In this document: positions 1 through 5,705 of the stretch, in pieces
Layout: every line of letters starts with the position of its first letter
Numbering within the stretch: the stretch's first letter is position 1
DNA from: Rubrivirga sp.
GTDB lineage: Bacteria; Bacteroidota; Rhodothermia; Rhodothermales; Rubricoccaceae
Direction: 5' to 3'
Assembly (NCBI GenBank): GCA_012269805.1
Contig: JAAXJP010000076.1
Span: 1-5,758 of the forward strand
Length of the DNA stretch: 5,758 bases
Notes under the pieces: model-generated
The model's input: only the letters and a program-made list of their open reading frames with translations
Told to the model about the DNA's origin: nothing
The model's database searches: none
Position numbers and translations under genes: made by a program

Positions 1-794
1 ATGGTGAAGACGTTGGCGTCGCGGGCGTCGAGCCGGCGGCCGACCTCCTTTTTGGTGATGCCGGGCCGGATCCCCTCCGCCTCGGCCTCCACCTCCTCGG
101 GGAAGTCCGACGGCGCGCCGTGGGCGAGCGCGAGCGCGAGGACGTCGACGCCGGGGGCGTCGGAGCGGCCGAGGACCTGGAGGATCCGGCCCTCGGGCGC
201 CGCCTTCGGGTCCTGGAACGCGTCGATCGACACGACGACCTTGTCGCCGGGCTCGGCGCCGTTCCAGTTCTCCTTGAGCACGAACACGTCGTGCGTGATC
301 CGCTGGTCGTCGGGGACGACCCAGCCGGACTTGCCGGTCGTCGAGAACGTCCCGACGGTTTTGGGCGAGCCGCGCTCGATCACTTCGAGGACCTCCGCCT
401 CGCGCTTCTGGTCGGCCGGCCGGTTCTTCTTCTGCGCCGCGAGGGCCACGCGGACACGGTCGCCGTGGAGCGCCGTGCCCATCCGCGCCTGGCGGACGAA
501 GAACTCGGTCCCGTCGTCCTGCGCCACGAACCCGAAGCCCTGCGACGTCACCGAGAGCCGCCCGACGGCCTCGTGGTCGTTGCTTCGGTGCTGGACGCGC
601 CCGCCCTTCTGGGTCGCAACCTGGTTCGTGTCTCGGAGGTGGTCGAAGGCATCGAGGAGCGCCTCGTATCGCCCCTGGTTCTTGATGCCGAGCGCCCGTG
701 AGATTTCCTTTGCCCGGTACGCCCGGTCGGCGTGGGACTCGAGGAAGGACAGGATTTTTGGGGCGAGGGCGTCGACGTCTCGGCGGTCGGCCAT
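1..794 (-). CDS. rnr: Ribonuclease R, N-terminal part (3' end outside window)
   Basis: This is the start of a processive 3'-to-5' exoribonuclease of the RNase II/RNB family, which degrades structured RNA in the cytoplasm. Translating the reverse strand from the ATG at 794 gives 264 uninterrupted codons. Residues about 8-70 resemble the winged-helix RNase R N-terminal domain (AYRAKEISRALGI). Residues about 77-118 form a first cold-shock/OB domain (GRLSVTSQGFGFV, then FFVRQARMGTALHGDRVRV). Residues about 146-190 form a second (VGTFSTTGKSGWVVPDD, then HDVFVLKENWNGAEPGDKV). The visible end, RRLDARDANVFT, is the family sequence just before the catalytic IDPxDAKDFDDA motif, so the aspartates of the active site lie outside the window. 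Family members are usually about 700-800 residues, so roughly a third is present. The start is chosen because the winged-helix domain begins directly after it; no Shine-Dalgarno site precedes it, only a pyrimidine-rich leader. It is divergent from the dsbD-like gene. Confidence 0.93.
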   Translation of the reverse strand, partial: MADRRDVDALAPKILSFLESHADRAYRAKEISRALGIKNQGRYEALLDAFDHLRDTNQVATQKGGRVQHRSNDHEAVGRLSVTSQGFGFVAQDDGTEFFVRQARMGTALHGDRVRVALAAQKKNRPADQKREAEVLEVIERGSPKTVGTFSTTGKSGWVVPDDQRITHDVFVLKENWNGAEPGDKVVVSIDAFQDPKAAPEGRILQVLGRSDAPGVDVLALALAHGAPSDFPEEVEAEAEGIRPGITKKEVGRRLDARDANVFT

Positions 795-924
795 GCGGGA
801 GAGGGGATGGAACGGGGGAGAAGAGCAGCGTGTGGTACCGGGCGCGTCCGGGTCGGGTCCGTAAGGGCCTGCGAATCCCGCACGTCGGGAGACCTCGGGC
901 GGCCTCCTGTCGTTTCTTCCCCCT
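795..924. promoter_or_regulatory. Divergent intergenic region between rnr and dsbD-like gene
   Basis: These 130 bases must carry the start signals for both the leftward rnr gene and the rightward thiol-reductase operon. I see no convincing -35/-10 pair and no Bacteroidota-type TAnnTTTG box. The last 12 bases before the dsbD-like ATG (913-924) are all pyrimidines, and 11 of the 12 bases before the rnr ATG are pyrimidines on the coding strand. A short inverted repeat, TCCCG (876-880) with CGGGA (886-890), could be an operator half-site pair but is weak. The regulatory role is inferred from position alone. Confidence 0.4.
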
Positions 925-2991
925 ATGCGCACGCTCCTCCCCCTGCTCGCGCTGCTGGTGGCGTCGGCCGTCGGTGCCCAGCAACCGGCCGGTGCCGGCC
1001 CGGCTGGTGATCCGAGCCCGCACTCCGAGGCCCGCCTCGTCGCCGACGTAGCCCGGGTCGCGCCGGGCGACGCGTTCGACGTCGCGCTCGAGGTCGACGT
1101 CGAGGAGGGCTGGCACATCTACTGGCTCAACCCCGGCGACAGCGGCCAGCCGGTCTCCGTCGCGTGGACGCTCCCCGAGAGCGCCCAAGCGGGCCCGCTC
1201 CGCTTCCCGCCCCCCGCTCGCTACGTCGACGCCGGGCTCGTGACGTACGCCCACAGCGGGACGCCGTCGTTCCTCACCCGCATCCAGGTCCCCCCCGACG
1301 CGGCCGAGGCGGTCGAGATCGCCGCCGCCGCGCGGTGGCTCATCTGCGCCGACGTGTGCCTGCCCGCGAGCGCCGACCTGTCCCTCACGGTCCCCGTCGG
1401 CGCCGAGACCGTGCCGACGGGCACCCTCGACGCCGCCCGCGCCGCCCTGCCCGCCTCGGCCGAGGACTGGACCGCCTCGGCCGCCGTCGCCGACGGGGGC
1501 TACGTGATGACGCTCGACCCGCCCGAGGGCGTGTCGCTGGAGGGCGCCATGTTCTTCGTGGACGAGAGCGGGGTGCTCGACCACGCCGCCGAGCAGGCGT
1601 TCGAGCAGGAGGGCGGCGCCTGGGTCGTCCGCCTCGCGTCGTCGAACTACGCGACGACGGTGGCGCAGGAGCTGAGCGGCGTGCTCGTCGCGGGCGAGAC
1701 GGCCGTCGAGCTGACGGTGCCCGTGAGCGGCGCGCCGGCGGTGGCGACCGCGGGAGGGGGGGAGGCCGCGGCGTTCGGGTTCTGGGGCGCGCTTGCGTTC
1801 GCGTTCCTGGGCGGCGTGATCCTCAACCTGATGCCGTGCGTCTTCCCGATCCTCAGCATCAAGATCCTCGGGTTCGTGAAGGGCCGGGAGCAGAGCCGGA
1901 CCGAGCTGCGGACGCACGGGCTGGCGTTCGGCGCGGGCGTCGTCTTGTCGTTCTTGGCGCTCGCGGGCGTTCTGCTCGCCCTCAAGGCCACGGGCGACGG
2001 TGCCGGCTGGGGCTTTCAGCTCCGCTACCCGCCGGTCGTCGCCGGGCTGGCGGCGTTGATGACGGTCCTCGCGCTCAACCTGCTCGGCGTGTTCGAAGTC
2101 GGGCAGACGGCGGCGTCGGTCGGCGGGCGTCTCGACCGACGGGAGGGGCTGAGTGGGGCGTTCCTGTCAGGCGTGCTGGCCGTGATCGTGGCCTCGCCGT
2201 GCACGGCGCCGTTCATGGCCGGGGCGCTCGGGTTCGCCGTCGTCCAGCCGGCGCCGGTCGCGCTCGCCGTGTTCGGGGCGCTCGGCGTAGGGATGGCGCT
2301 CCCCTACGTCCTGCTGTCGTTTAAGCCCGGGTGGCTGGAGCGGCTCCCGAGGCCGGGGCGGTGGATGGAGACGCTCAAGCAGGTCCTCGCCTTCCCGCTC
2401 CTCGCGACGGCGGTCTGGCTCGTGTGGCTGTTCGGTCGGCTCCTCGACGTCGACGCGGCGGCCCTTCTGCTGATGGCGCTCGTGACGCTCGGGCTGGCGG
2501 CCTGGGCCTGGGGCCGGTGGTCGCGGCCGGGCCTCTCACGCCGCGCGATGATGATGGGGCGGACTGCCGGCGGGCTGGCGGCCGTGGCCGCCGTCGCGCT
2601 CGTGGCGACGGCGTTCGCGCCCGAGCAGGCGGCCTGGGTCGACTTCGACGCCGCCGAGGTCGACGCGCTCGTCGAGGCCGGCGAGCCCGTCTTCGTCGAC
2701 GTCACGGCCACGTGGTGCCTCTCGTGCCAGGTCAACAAGCAGACGTCGCTGACCGCCGACGCCGTGCGCGAGGCGTTCGACGCGGTCGGCGTCACGACCG
2801 TCCGCGCCGATTGGACCGACCAGGACCCGGAGATCACGGCGTTCCTCGACCGGTTCGGCCGAAACGGCGTGCCGCTCTACGTGTTCTACCCCGGCGACGG
2901 GGCCGAGCCGGTCCTCCTCCCGGAGGTCCTCACGCCCGGCATCGTTCTCGACGCCATTGCCGCTGCCGCTCCCCAGACCGCCTCCCGCTGA
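925..2991 (+). CDS. dsbD: DsbD/ScsB-type membrane thiol:disulfide reductase
   Basis: This 688-residue inner-membrane protein is predicted to carry electrons from cytoplasmic thioredoxin to thiol proteins outside the membrane. A signal peptide (residues 1-18, ending VGAQ) leads into an N-terminal domain with GWHIYWLNPGDSG (62-74) and LICADVC (C141, C145). A second beta-rich segment (about 180-265) resembles the longer N-terminal part of ScsB proteins rather than E. coli DsbD. About eight membrane helices span 285-565, with NLMPCVFP (C305) and ASPCTAPF (C426). The C-terminal thioredoxin domain has ATWCLSC (C598, C601) and a cis-proline at P650. The protein has exactly these six cysteines, the full relay set known from DsbD. 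The ATG at 925 is supported by the signal peptide; no Shine-Dalgarno site is visible. The TGA is followed after five bases by the redoxin lipoprotein gene, so they are probably co-transcribed. The family is certain; the choice between DsbD and ScsB as label, and so the substrate, is less so. Confidence 0.94.
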   Translation: MRTLLPLLALLVASAVGAQQPAGAGPAGDPSPHSEARLVADVARVAPGDAFDVALEVDVEEGWHIYWLNPGDSGQPVSVAWTLPESAQAGPLRFPPPARYVDAGLVTYAHSGTPSFLTRIQVPPDAAEAVEIAAAARWLICADVCLPASADLSLTVPVGAETVPTGTLDAARAALPASAEDWTASAAVADGGYVMTLDPPEGVSLEGAMFFVDESGVLDHAAEQAFEQEGGAWVVRLASSNYATTVAQELSGVLVAGETAVELTVPVSGAPAVATAGGGEAAAFGFWGALAFAFLGGVILNLMPCVFPILSIKILGFVKGREQSRTELRTHGLAFGAGVVLSFLALAGVLLALKATGDGAGWGFQLRYPPVVAGLAALMTVLALNLLGVFEVGQTAASVGGRLDRREGLSGAFLSGVLAVIVASPCTAPFMAGALGFAVVQPAPVALAVFGALGVGMALPYVLLSFKPGWLERLPRPGRWMETLKQVLAFPLLATAVWLVWLFGRLLDVDAAALLLMALVTLGLAAWAWGRWSRPGLSRRAMMMGRTAGGLAAVAAVALVATAFAPEQAAWVDFDAAEVDALVEAGEPVFVDVTATWCLSCQVNKQTSLTADAVREAFDAVGVTTVRADWTDQDPEITAFLDRFGRNGVPLYVFYPGDGAEPVLLPEVLTPGIVLDAIAAAAPQTASR

Positions 2992-2996
2992 TCGCC

Positions 2997-3665
2997 ATGC
3001 GCCCGCTCCTGTTCGCCGCCGCCCTCGTCCTGTCCGCGTGCTCCGAGCCCGCCGACGCCCCGGCCGACGCCGCCTCGGCGCCCGCCCCGACCGAGTCGGC
3101 GGAGATCGCCAGCGCGCCGAGGCCGGGCGCGATGGCCCCCGACTTTACGCTCGTCGACACGAACGGGCAGGAGCACACGCTCTCCGACCTCCGGGGGCAG
3201 ACGGTCGTGCTGGAGTGGCTCAACTACGACTGCCCGTACGTCGGCAAGCACTACGGCGGCGGCAACATGCCGGCGCTCCAGCAGCAGGCGATCGCCGACG
3301 GCGTCGTGTGGCTCTCCGTCGTGTCCTCGGCGCCGGGCGAGCAGGGCTACTTCGAGCCGGCCGAGATGAACGCGCGGACGGAGCGGGAGGGCGGCCGCCA
3401 GTCGGCCGTGCTCCTCGACCCGACGGGCGAGGTCGGGCGGAGCTACGACGCCCAGACGTCGCCCCACATGTTCGTGATCGACGCCGACGGCCGCGTCGTC
3501 TACAACGGCGCCATCGACGACCGACCGACGACGGACCTGGCCGACCTCGAGGGGGCGACGAACTACGTCGTCCCGGCCATCGCCGCCGCGCAGGCCGGCC
3601 AGCCCGCCGACCCGGCCACGACGCAGCCCTACGGCTGCTCCGTGAAGTACGCCGACGAGGCGTAG
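2997..3665 (+). CDS. Redoxin (thioredoxin-fold) lipoprotein with CPYV active site
   Basis: This 222-residue protein starts five bases after the dsbD-like stop. It has a lipoprotein signal peptide with lipobox LSAC (C15), then a low-complexity Ala/Pro/Glu/Asp linker to about residue 43. An AhpC/TSA-Redoxin-type thioredoxin fold follows: MAPDFTLVDTNGQEHTLSDL (46-65), EWLNYDCPYVGKHY (73-86), WLSVVSSAPGEQGY, and SPHMFVIDADG with the cis-proline at P156. It ends with PYGCSVKY (C214). The active-site motif is C79-P-Y-V, so the second cysteine of a CxxC pair is missing; the canonical peroxiredoxin PxxxTxxC motif is missing too. C79 and C214 are the only cysteines of the mature domain and could pair. 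I recognise the family pattern (DCPxVxKHY plus C-terminal GCSVKY) but know of no assigned function. The neighbour suggests it is reduced by, or works with, the DsbD-like protein on the outer face of a membrane. A peroxidase or thiol-repair role is inference. Confidence 0.9.
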   Translation: MRPLLFAAALVLSACSEPADAPADAASAPAPTESAEIASAPRPGAMAPDFTLVDTNGQEHTLSDLRGQTVVLEWLNYDCPYVGKHYGGGNMPALQQQAIADGVVWLSVVSSAPGEQGYFEPAEMNARTEREGGRQSAVLLDPTGEVGRSYDAQTSPHMFVIDADGRVVYNGAIDDRPTTDLADLEGATNYVVPAIAAAQAGQPADPATTQPYGCSVKYADEA

Positions 3666-3685
3666 GCGCGTATCGAGGCGGGGGG

Positions 3686-3710
3686 CGCGGCGGGATCAGG
3701 GATCGCCGCG
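3686..3710 (+). other. GC hairpin between redoxin and FNT genes
   Basis: A perfect 7-base inverted repeat, CGCGGCG (3686-3692) and CGCCGCG (3704-3710), encloses an 11-base loop 21 bases after the redoxin stop and 15 bases before the FNT ATG. No T tract follows, so it is not a standard intrinsic terminator. It could slow transcription, protect an mRNA end or attenuate expression of the FNT gene. In DNA this GC-rich such repeats also arise by chance. Confidence 0.3.
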
Positions 3711-3725
3711 GTGGGTTCCGCCCGC

Positions 3726-4817
3726 ATGAGCCGTACCCTCTCCCGCGCACGACAGGCCCTCCGTGCGCCTGAGCCGTCCCTCGACCAGGAAGAAGTCCGC
3801 TCGGCGCTGGACCGTGCCGAGAGCGGGGCGCCCGCGGCGGGCCACGCCGTCCGCGACCTGTTCTCGACGGACGAGATCTTCCAGCGGATCGTCGCGACGG
3901 CCGACGAGGAGTTCGTCCGCTCGAACCGGCTCCTCTTTTTCTCGGGGCTCGCGGCCGGCCTCAGCATCGGGCTGTCGTTCGTCGCGCGCGCTGCGTTGTC
4001 GGCCGCCTCGGGCGACCCGAGCGGGCTGGTCGGTGGGATCCTCTACCCGATCGGGTTCCTGCTGATCGTGCTCGGCCGGTACCAGCTGTTTACCGAGAAC
4101 ACCCTCACGCCGGTCACGCTCGTCCTGACGCGGATCGCGAGCCTCCCACAGCTCATGCGGGTGTGGGGCGTGGTGCTGGCGGCGAACGTGATCGGCGCCG
4201 CGCTCGTGGGCCTCGTGCTCGCCCGCACGGGCGTGCTCGACGACGACACGTTCCGCGTGGCGATCGAGATCGCTGAGCACGGGCTCGAGGTCGCCGCCGG
4301 CCCGCTGTTCTGGAAGGGCGTCTTCGCCGGTTGGCTCGTCGCGTCGATGGTGTGGCTGAACCACGCCGCGCGCGACACGGTCACGCGCTTTTTTATCGTG
4401 TTCGCCGTGATGTACCTCGTCCCGGCCGCCGACCTGTTCCACTGCGTGATCGGCGCGTGCGAGGTGATGTTCCTCGCGTTTCAGGGCCTCGCGACGCTCC
4501 CCGAAGCGGCCGCGTTTTTCGGCGTCGTCGTGGCTGGCAACACGGTCGGCGGGGTGCTGCTCGTGGCGCTCCTCAACTACTCCCAGACGCGCCAGCAACG
4601 CTTCCCACACCGCGACTGCGACGCGATGGCGCTGACCTGGCGCGAGTGGATGTTCGGGATCGGCCGCGGAAAGGAGGCTCGCGAGGTGGCGAGCGACAAC
4701 GCGCCGCTCACGCGCGACGAGTCGATCAAGGGCGCCGAGACGGGGAGCATGCTCGACCAGCCGGTCCAGCGCACCCCGCCCGGCGACGAGCCCGAAGCGG
4801 AGCCGGAGCGCGCCTAG
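3726..4817 (+). CDS. Formate/nitrite transporter (FNT) family channel, YfdC-like
   Basis: This 363-residue inner-membrane protein belongs to the FNT family, pentameric channels for small monovalent anions such as formate, nitrite or hydrosulfide. It is closest in pattern to E. coli YfdC, whose substrate is not established. A charged cytoplasmic N-terminus (1-65) precedes about six membrane segments, near 67-92, 101-121, 143-167, 196-213, 221-237 and 263-285. Family motifs are RYQLFTENTLTPV (118-130), VWGVVLAANVIGA, GWLVASMVWL, FHCVIGACEV (238-247) and AGNTVGG. T123 and H239 probably match the pore Thr91 and His209 of FocA; this was judged by eye. The C-terminal tail (about 286-363) is long, hydrophilic and ends in an acidic proline-rich stretch. 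An in-frame GTG at 3711 would add five residues; the ATG at 3726 is preferred because the GTG abuts the upstream hairpin and neither start has a Shine-Dalgarno site. It lies 60 bases after the redoxin gene and may share its transcript. Its stop overlaps the stop of the convergent gene. Confidence 0.92.
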   Translation: MSRTLSRARQALRAPEPSLDQEEVRSALDRAESGAPAAGHAVRDLFSTDEIFQRIVATADEEFVRSNRLLFFSGLAAGLSIGLSFVARAALSAASGDPSGLVGGILYPIGFLLIVLGRYQLFTENTLTPVTLVLTRIASLPQLMRVWGVVLAANVIGAALVGLVLARTGVLDDDTFRVAIEIAEHGLEVAAGPLFWKGVFAGWLVASMVWLNHAARDTVTRFFIVFAVMYLVPAADLFHCVIGACEVMFLAFQGLATLPEAAAFFGVVVAGNTVGGVLLVALLNYSQTRQQRFPHRDCDAMALTWREWMFGIGRGKEAREVASDNAPLTRDESIKGAETGSMLDQPVQRTPPGDEPEAEPERA

Positions 4818-4822
4818 CGCGC
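4808..4822. other. GC hairpin holding both convergent stop codons
   Basis: The inverted repeat GCGCG (4808-4812) and CGCGC (4818-4822) has the loop CCTAG. The CTAG at 4814-4817 supplies TAG on both strands: 4815-4817 ends the FNT gene and 4816-4814 ends the small secreted-protein gene. The stem is short and has no T tract on either side, so activity as a bidirectional terminator is doubtful. The shared stops themselves are read directly from the sequence. Confidence 0.45.
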
Positions 4823-5146
4823 GACCGGGACGACTTGGTAGTACGTGCCGCCGACGCGGACGTACGAGTGGTGTGGCGTCGAGACGGTCCCTTGCACGAC
4901 GCGGGCCGGCGCGGCCGTGTGCGGCGTCCGGACGGTCCGGTTGGCGCGGAGGCCCCGGTAGCGCCGGGCCAGCCGGCCGCGCTCCGGCGGGCGCCGCGCG
5001 TAGGTCGTGATCCGGACGGCCTCCCCGTTGTGGGCGGGGACCACGAACGTCGAGCGGAGGCTCGGGCGGTAGGTCTCCCGGGCCTCCTGAGCCTGGGACG
5101 GGACGGCGAACGCGAGGGCGAGGAGCCCGAGGGCGGCGAGACGCAT
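4814..5146 (-). CDS. Small predicted secreted basic protein, function unknown
   Basis: This 110-residue reading frame runs leftward and ends on the same CTAG as the FNT gene. Its start looks like a clean Sec signal peptide: MRLAALGLLALAFAVPSQA, with an A-x-A-type cleavage site after residue 19. The mature part of about 91 residues is rich in Arg, Thr, Val, Tyr and Pro, has no cysteine, and ends in YVRVGGTYYQVVPVAR, which reads like a short beta-rich segment. I recognise no domain. Support for a real gene comes from the signal peptide, the tail-to-tail fit with the neighbouring gene, and the ATG being placed directly after a 25-base all-pyrimidine leader. Against it, long open frames are common on both strands at this GC content. 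A periplasmic or exported location is inferred; no role is proposed. Confidence 0.6.
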   Translation of the reverse strand: MRLAALGLLALAFAVPSQAQEARETYRPSLRSTFVVPAHNGEAVRITTYARRPPERGRLARRYRGLRANRTVRTPHTAAPARVVQGTVSTPHHSYVRVGGTYYQVVPVAR

Positions 5147-5171
5147 GAGAGGGAGGGAGAGAGGAGGGGGG
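5147..5171 (-). other. 25-base pyrimidine leader directly before the small-gene ATG
   Basis: All 25 bases are purines on the plus strand, so the mRNA leader of the small secreted-protein gene would be an unbroken pyrimidine run ending at the ATG. No Shine-Dalgarno sequence is possible there. The tract might act in translation initiation or form unusual DNA structure; neither can be shown from sequence alone. Confidence 0.5.
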
Positions 5172-5224
5172 CTCTACCAAGCTCGGCCCTCCGGGAACGG
5201 GCGTGGCCCACACCCGGCCGGATC

Positions 5225-5240
5225 GGAACGTTCACGTTCC
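5225..5240. repeat. Operator-like inverted repeat GGAACGT-TC-ACGTTCC
   Basis: Perfect 7-base arms (5225-5231 and 5234-5240) are separated by two bases. The site also holds a tandem ACGTTC repeat (5228-5233, 5234-5239). It lies 78 bases upstream of the small secreted-protein start, a plausible place for a dimeric regulator to bind. It is less GC-rich than its surroundings, which makes chance somewhat less likely. Binding is inference. Confidence 0.4.
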
Positions 5241-5284
5241 CCATGTACGAGTTGATCGTCCGGCTGCGACGCCCCGGCCTCGCA

Positions 5285-5303
5285 CCGAGGCGGCCCGCCT
5301 CGG
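5285..5303. repeat. 8-bp GC hairpin with 3-base loop
   Basis: CCGAGGCG (5285-5292) pairs perfectly with CGCCTCGG (5296-5303) around the loop GCC. There is no T tract on either strand, so it is not a standard intrinsic terminator. It could be a transcript-end structure or a protein-binding palindrome. Its role is unknown. Confidence 0.4.
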
Positions 5304-5390
5304 CGGGACGCGGCGGTTCGGCATCCGCGCGCGTGCGTTCGTTCTGGCAACGCCCGCGCGACGGGGTCCCCGGAGGCCTGGCCGACCCGA

Positions 5391-5644
5391 TCACCGAGTC
5401 GGTCCCGCACTGTGGCACCGCGCCGTCTGGGGCCTCCACGACCCACCCGCGATCTCGGACGCCGCGTACGCCGCGAGGCAGTAGAGGAAACCGCGGACCT
5501 CGCTCCCCTCAATGGGGAGGTGGAGGCTGGACATGGGCTCCGTGGCAGGGGCCGCATGGGATTCTGACTCTACGGCCCCTCTCGAGGGGTCGCACTCGGC
5601 TTGCGCCGCCGACCCACAACTCGGGCCGTCCCACGACTCGGTGA
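5391..5644. repeat. 11-base inverted repeat bounding a 254-base segment
   Basis: TCACCGAGTCG (5391-5401) recurs as its exact reverse complement, CGACTCGGTGA (5634-5644). The segment between holds four smaller hairpins. No direct repeat of the flanking bases is seen, which argues against a recent mobile element. The pair could be a closing helix of a folded RNA, remnant terminal repeats, or chance. Confidence 0.35.
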
Positions 5645-5665
5645 GGGGGCGGACGCTGCGAACAG

Positions 5666-5698
5666 AAAAACGCCGCCCCCAGATCGGGGACGGCGTTT
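5666..5698 (-). terminator. Intrinsic terminator after tRNA-Gly
   Basis: Read leftward, the stem AAACGCCG (5698-5691) pairs with CGGCGTTT (5675-5668). After one mismatch a further four C-G pairs (5689-5686 with 5680-5677) enclose a 5-base loop. The transcript then continues into five U residues (5670-5666, partly within the stem). The hairpin starts seven bases after the mature tRNA end, the usual layout for a tRNA terminator. The plus strand also has TTT after the stem, so weak action in the other direction is possible. Confidence 0.9.
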
Positions 5699-5705
5699 CT
5701 CTCGG

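Larger units (their letters stand above)
5172..5665. other. Stretch without a convincing gene, rich in hairpins
   Basis: About 490 bases lie between the small secreted-protein gene and the tRNA terminator. Open frames exist on both strands but their translations are Arg/Pro-rich or lack any recognisable pattern. Structures that can be seen include inverted repeats at 5225-5240 and 5285-5303. Stems are CTCCCC/GGGGAG (5503-5519), GGGGCCG/CGGCCCC (5548-5579), CCCCTC/GAGGGG (5576-5589) and TCGGC/GCCGA (5596-5612). I found no insertion-sequence ends, CRISPR repeats, or match to tmRNA, SRP RNA, 6S RNA or RNase P RNA signatures by eye. It may be plain intergenic DNA, a decayed gene, or hold an undetected RNA. 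Confidence 0.5.

Noticed and set aside
1..864. Long plus-strand open frames opposite the rnr gene (for example 1-864 and 120-701)
   Set aside because: The reverse strand gives a clear RNase R translation over the same bases; these Arg/Ser- or Glu/Val-rich frames are antisense shadows of high-GC coding sequence.
1756..1762. Run of seven G within the dsbD-like gene, a possible slippage or phase-variation site
   Set aside because: It encodes part of a glycine linker, the frame is intact across it, and runs of this length are expected in DNA this GC-rich.
3696..5213. 505-codon minus-strand open frame spanning the FNT gene and the region beyond
   Set aside because: It lies antisense to a well-supported FNT gene, has highly biased composition and no recognisable domain. 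The absence of stops follows from high GC at codon positions.
5391..5534. 47-codon minus-strand frame beginning MSSLHLPIEG and containing FLYCLAAYAASEIAGG
   Set aside because: It has GC-rich third positions and a mildly protein-like centre, but no leader signal, known domain or partner gene, and the opposite strand looks equally open. Not enough to call a gene.
5548..5600. Faint resemblance of GGGGCCGCATGGGATTC to the 5' end of tmRNA, or of its complement to a tRNA T-arm
   Set aside because: The invariant TTCGA core is not present (TTCTGA instead), no matching acceptor strand or tag reading frame is in reach, and the T-stem does not pair.
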